DNA from: Cololabis saira
Lineage: Eukaryota; Chordata; Actinopteri; Beloniformes; Belonidae
Direction of reading: 5' to 3'
DNA length: 64,000 bases
Assembly: GCF_033807715.1 (NCBI RefSeq)
Contig: NC_084596.1
Coordinates: 38,356,958-38,420,957 of the forward strand
Within the stretch, counting starts at the first letter, position 1. Every line of letters starts with the position of its first letter. Made by a program: the position numbers and the translations under genes. Below are positions 62,818-64,000 of the stretch, in pieces. The notes under the pieces are model-generated. The model did not search any database, was not told the DNA's origin, and saw nothing but the letters and a program-made list of their open reading frames with translations.

Positions 62818-63639
62818 GTGAAGTACCTACTTCAGCGACTAGACAGCAGAATAGAGGTCCACGCCATCTACATCAGCAACGACGTCCGCTTGGGAAGCTG
62901 GTTCAATCCTGCCTGGAGAAAAAGGATGTTACTGACGCTCAAGAGTAACAAAAATAAATCCAACCTCATCCACATGCTGATGGCCATTTCTTTCCAGATA
63001 TGCTCAACTAAGAATTCCACACTGGAGCCTGTGCCCGTGGTTTATGTGAATCCTTTTGGGGGAAGTCACTCAGAGAGCTGGTTCATGCCCGTACAGCAGC
63101 CTGACTTCCCCGAGTGGGAGAGAACTAAACTGGACAGCATTGCCACTGCACAGTGCTACAACTGGACTCTGGATCTGGGCAACAAGTGGAAGTCATTCTT
63201 TGAAACTGTGCACATTTACCTGCGGAGCCGCATCGTAACAGATGACCCAACGGTGAACGAAACTCTTTTCTATGAGCCGTTGGACTTGGATGACCAGACA
63301 TCAAACATGGGCTATATGAAGATCAACACACTTAAAGTCTTTGGATACAGCATGCACTTTGACCCTGAAGGCATCAAGGATCTGATTCTCCAACTGGACT
63401 ACCCCTACACACAGGGTACACAGGATGCTGCCTTTCTGATGTTACTGGAGATGAGAGACCGGATTAACCGGCTCTCTCCTCCAGCACCGCAGCCACTTGA
63501 CCTATTTTCTTGTCTGCTGCGCCACCGCCTCAAGCTGTCAGCTGGAGAGGTGGCACAAATAAAGGAGTCTCTACAGATCTTCAATTCCAAACTTCCTGAT
63601 GCTTTTCCTGAACCTGAGTTGGCTCAGCTGTGCAGCTAG
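62818..63639 (+). CDS. brinp1: BRINP-family terminal exon, conserved C-terminal domain
   Basis: Acceptor ttctcag|gtg; the frame runs to TAG at 63637-63639. It encodes residues 257-529 of the visible protein: VKYLLQRLDSRIEVHAIYIS, WRKRMLLTLKSNKNKSNLIH, VYVNPFGGSHSESWFMPV, CYNWTLDLGNKWKSFFETVH and IYLRSRI, then FGYSMHFDPEGIKDLILQLD, YPYTQG, LDLFSCLLRHRLKLS and the C-terminus AQLCS. The LLRHRLKLS and LCS words favour BRINP1 over BRINP2/3. Predicted N-glycosylation sites are NKS, NST, NWT and NET. Adding the remembered ~761-residue human length, about 230 residues should lie upstream. The divergence from remembered BRINP1 could mean a teleost-specific duplicate. Confidence 0.92.
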   Translation: MKYLLQRLDSRIEVHAIYISNDVRLGSWFNPAWRKRMLLTLKSNKNKSNLIHMLMAISFQICSTKNSTLEPVPVVYVNPFGGSHSESWFMPVQQPDFPEWERTKLDSIATAQCYNWTLDLGNKWKSFFETVHIYLRSRIVTDDPTVNETLFYEPLDLDDQTSNMGYMKINTLKVFGYSMHFDPEGIKDLILQLDYPYTQGTQDAAFLMLLEMRDRINRLSPPAPQPLDLFSCLLRHRLKLSAGEVAQIKESLQIFNSKLPDAFPEPELAQLCS

Positions 63640-64000
63640 CTAGCCAGCTGAGCACGTTAGCCGGGTTCACGAGTAAAAGGGAGTGGACAGGGACAACCTT
63701 GTTGAGTTGCTTCGTGGGCTGGTATAGCTTGGATTCACAGATATACCATCTCCACAGACTGAATGCTAGGCCTTTCTTGTCGCCATTTTTTGGCTGGTTT
63801 TCTGGTGTCATATTTTTACTATTGGCAAACAACTTTGTGTATCATACTTTTGGAAGTGCGAGAGATGCTTGGACTCTTTCAGGGGCTGTGTTAAACCAGC
63901 CCGGAGGTACTCTATGGCTATTACTGCTGTGCTTTTGGCAAACTGTGTGACTGGATCAGGATAAGAGACTGTCCTACAGTGACACGTTTTTGTGATTAAA
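63640..64000 (+). other. BRINP 3' UTR, start, with possible poly(A) signal
   Basis: Sequence after the TAG at 63637-63639. A long open frame at about 63630-63950 overlaps the stop and is not conserved-looking. ATTAAA, a common variant polyadenylation signal, is formed by the last six bases, 63995-64000; the cleavage site would lie just outside the window. Whether this signal is used cannot be judged here. Confidence 0.6.

Noticed and set aside
63630..63950. An open frame of about 106 codons after the BRINP stop
   Set aside because: It overlaps the conserved stop in another frame and falls in the 3' UTR; no domain was recognised.

Overview
The window looks like a stretch of a ray-finned (teleost) fish genome, probably a percomorph. 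The evidence is a vertebrate gene split by large introns with GT/AG junctions, long (GT)n and (GGAA)n microsatellites, and a typical teleost set of mobile elements: hAT, Tc1/mariner, piggyBac-like and Harbinger-like MITEs, an L1/Tx1-type LINE, an RTE-like LINE tail and solo LTRs. I found no operons, CRISPR arrays or prokaryotic signals. The species cannot be named from the sequence alone.

The only host gene I can support is the 3' part of a BRINP-family gene on the + strand. By remembered sequence it is closest to BRINP1 (DBC1/FAM5A), a neural MACPF-domain protein. Four coding exons at 23188-23424, 57518-57740, 60953-61259 and 62818-63639 join without a frame break (intron phases 1, 2 and 0) into the last ~529 residues, ending at TAG 63637-63639. 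A 3' UTR and a terminal ATTAAA close the window. The signal peptide and most of the MACPF domain lie upstream. I saw none of those exons in 1-23187, which is probably intron. The intron 23425-57517 is 34 kb.

Layout. 1-3351: no gene seen. 3361-4068: a hairpin-bearing DNA element with flanking 9-bp repeats. 4389-17869: a nested transposon stack. An old BED-finger hAT transposon (transposase on the - strand) is split by a solo-LTR-like insert (5508-16347, target duplication GCCAT). That insert is itself broken by a piggyBac-like MITE (5694-6466), a hAT-like element (6775-8595) and a further 8-bp-TSD element (8622-16293). The last of these holds a full-length 6.4-kb LINE (9743-16148) with an open ORF1 and an ORF2 broken by a single in-frame stop. 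20241-21181: a long palindromic element whose loop carries an open frame. The large BRINP intron holds three hAT MITEs with good 8-bp duplications (33566-34197, and an opposed pair at 36605-37287 and 46772-47444), two solo LTRs (39268-39701, 56463-56823), Tc1 and RTE relics and several microsatellites. A fourth hAT MITE (61314-62427) fills most of the last intron, 54 bases after an exon.

The mobile elements do not work together with the gene. They are successive insertions, and their boundaries, target duplications and nesting give a relative order of events. Everything rests on reading the sequence by eye. Family names come from recognised motifs, and no alignment or database search was run.
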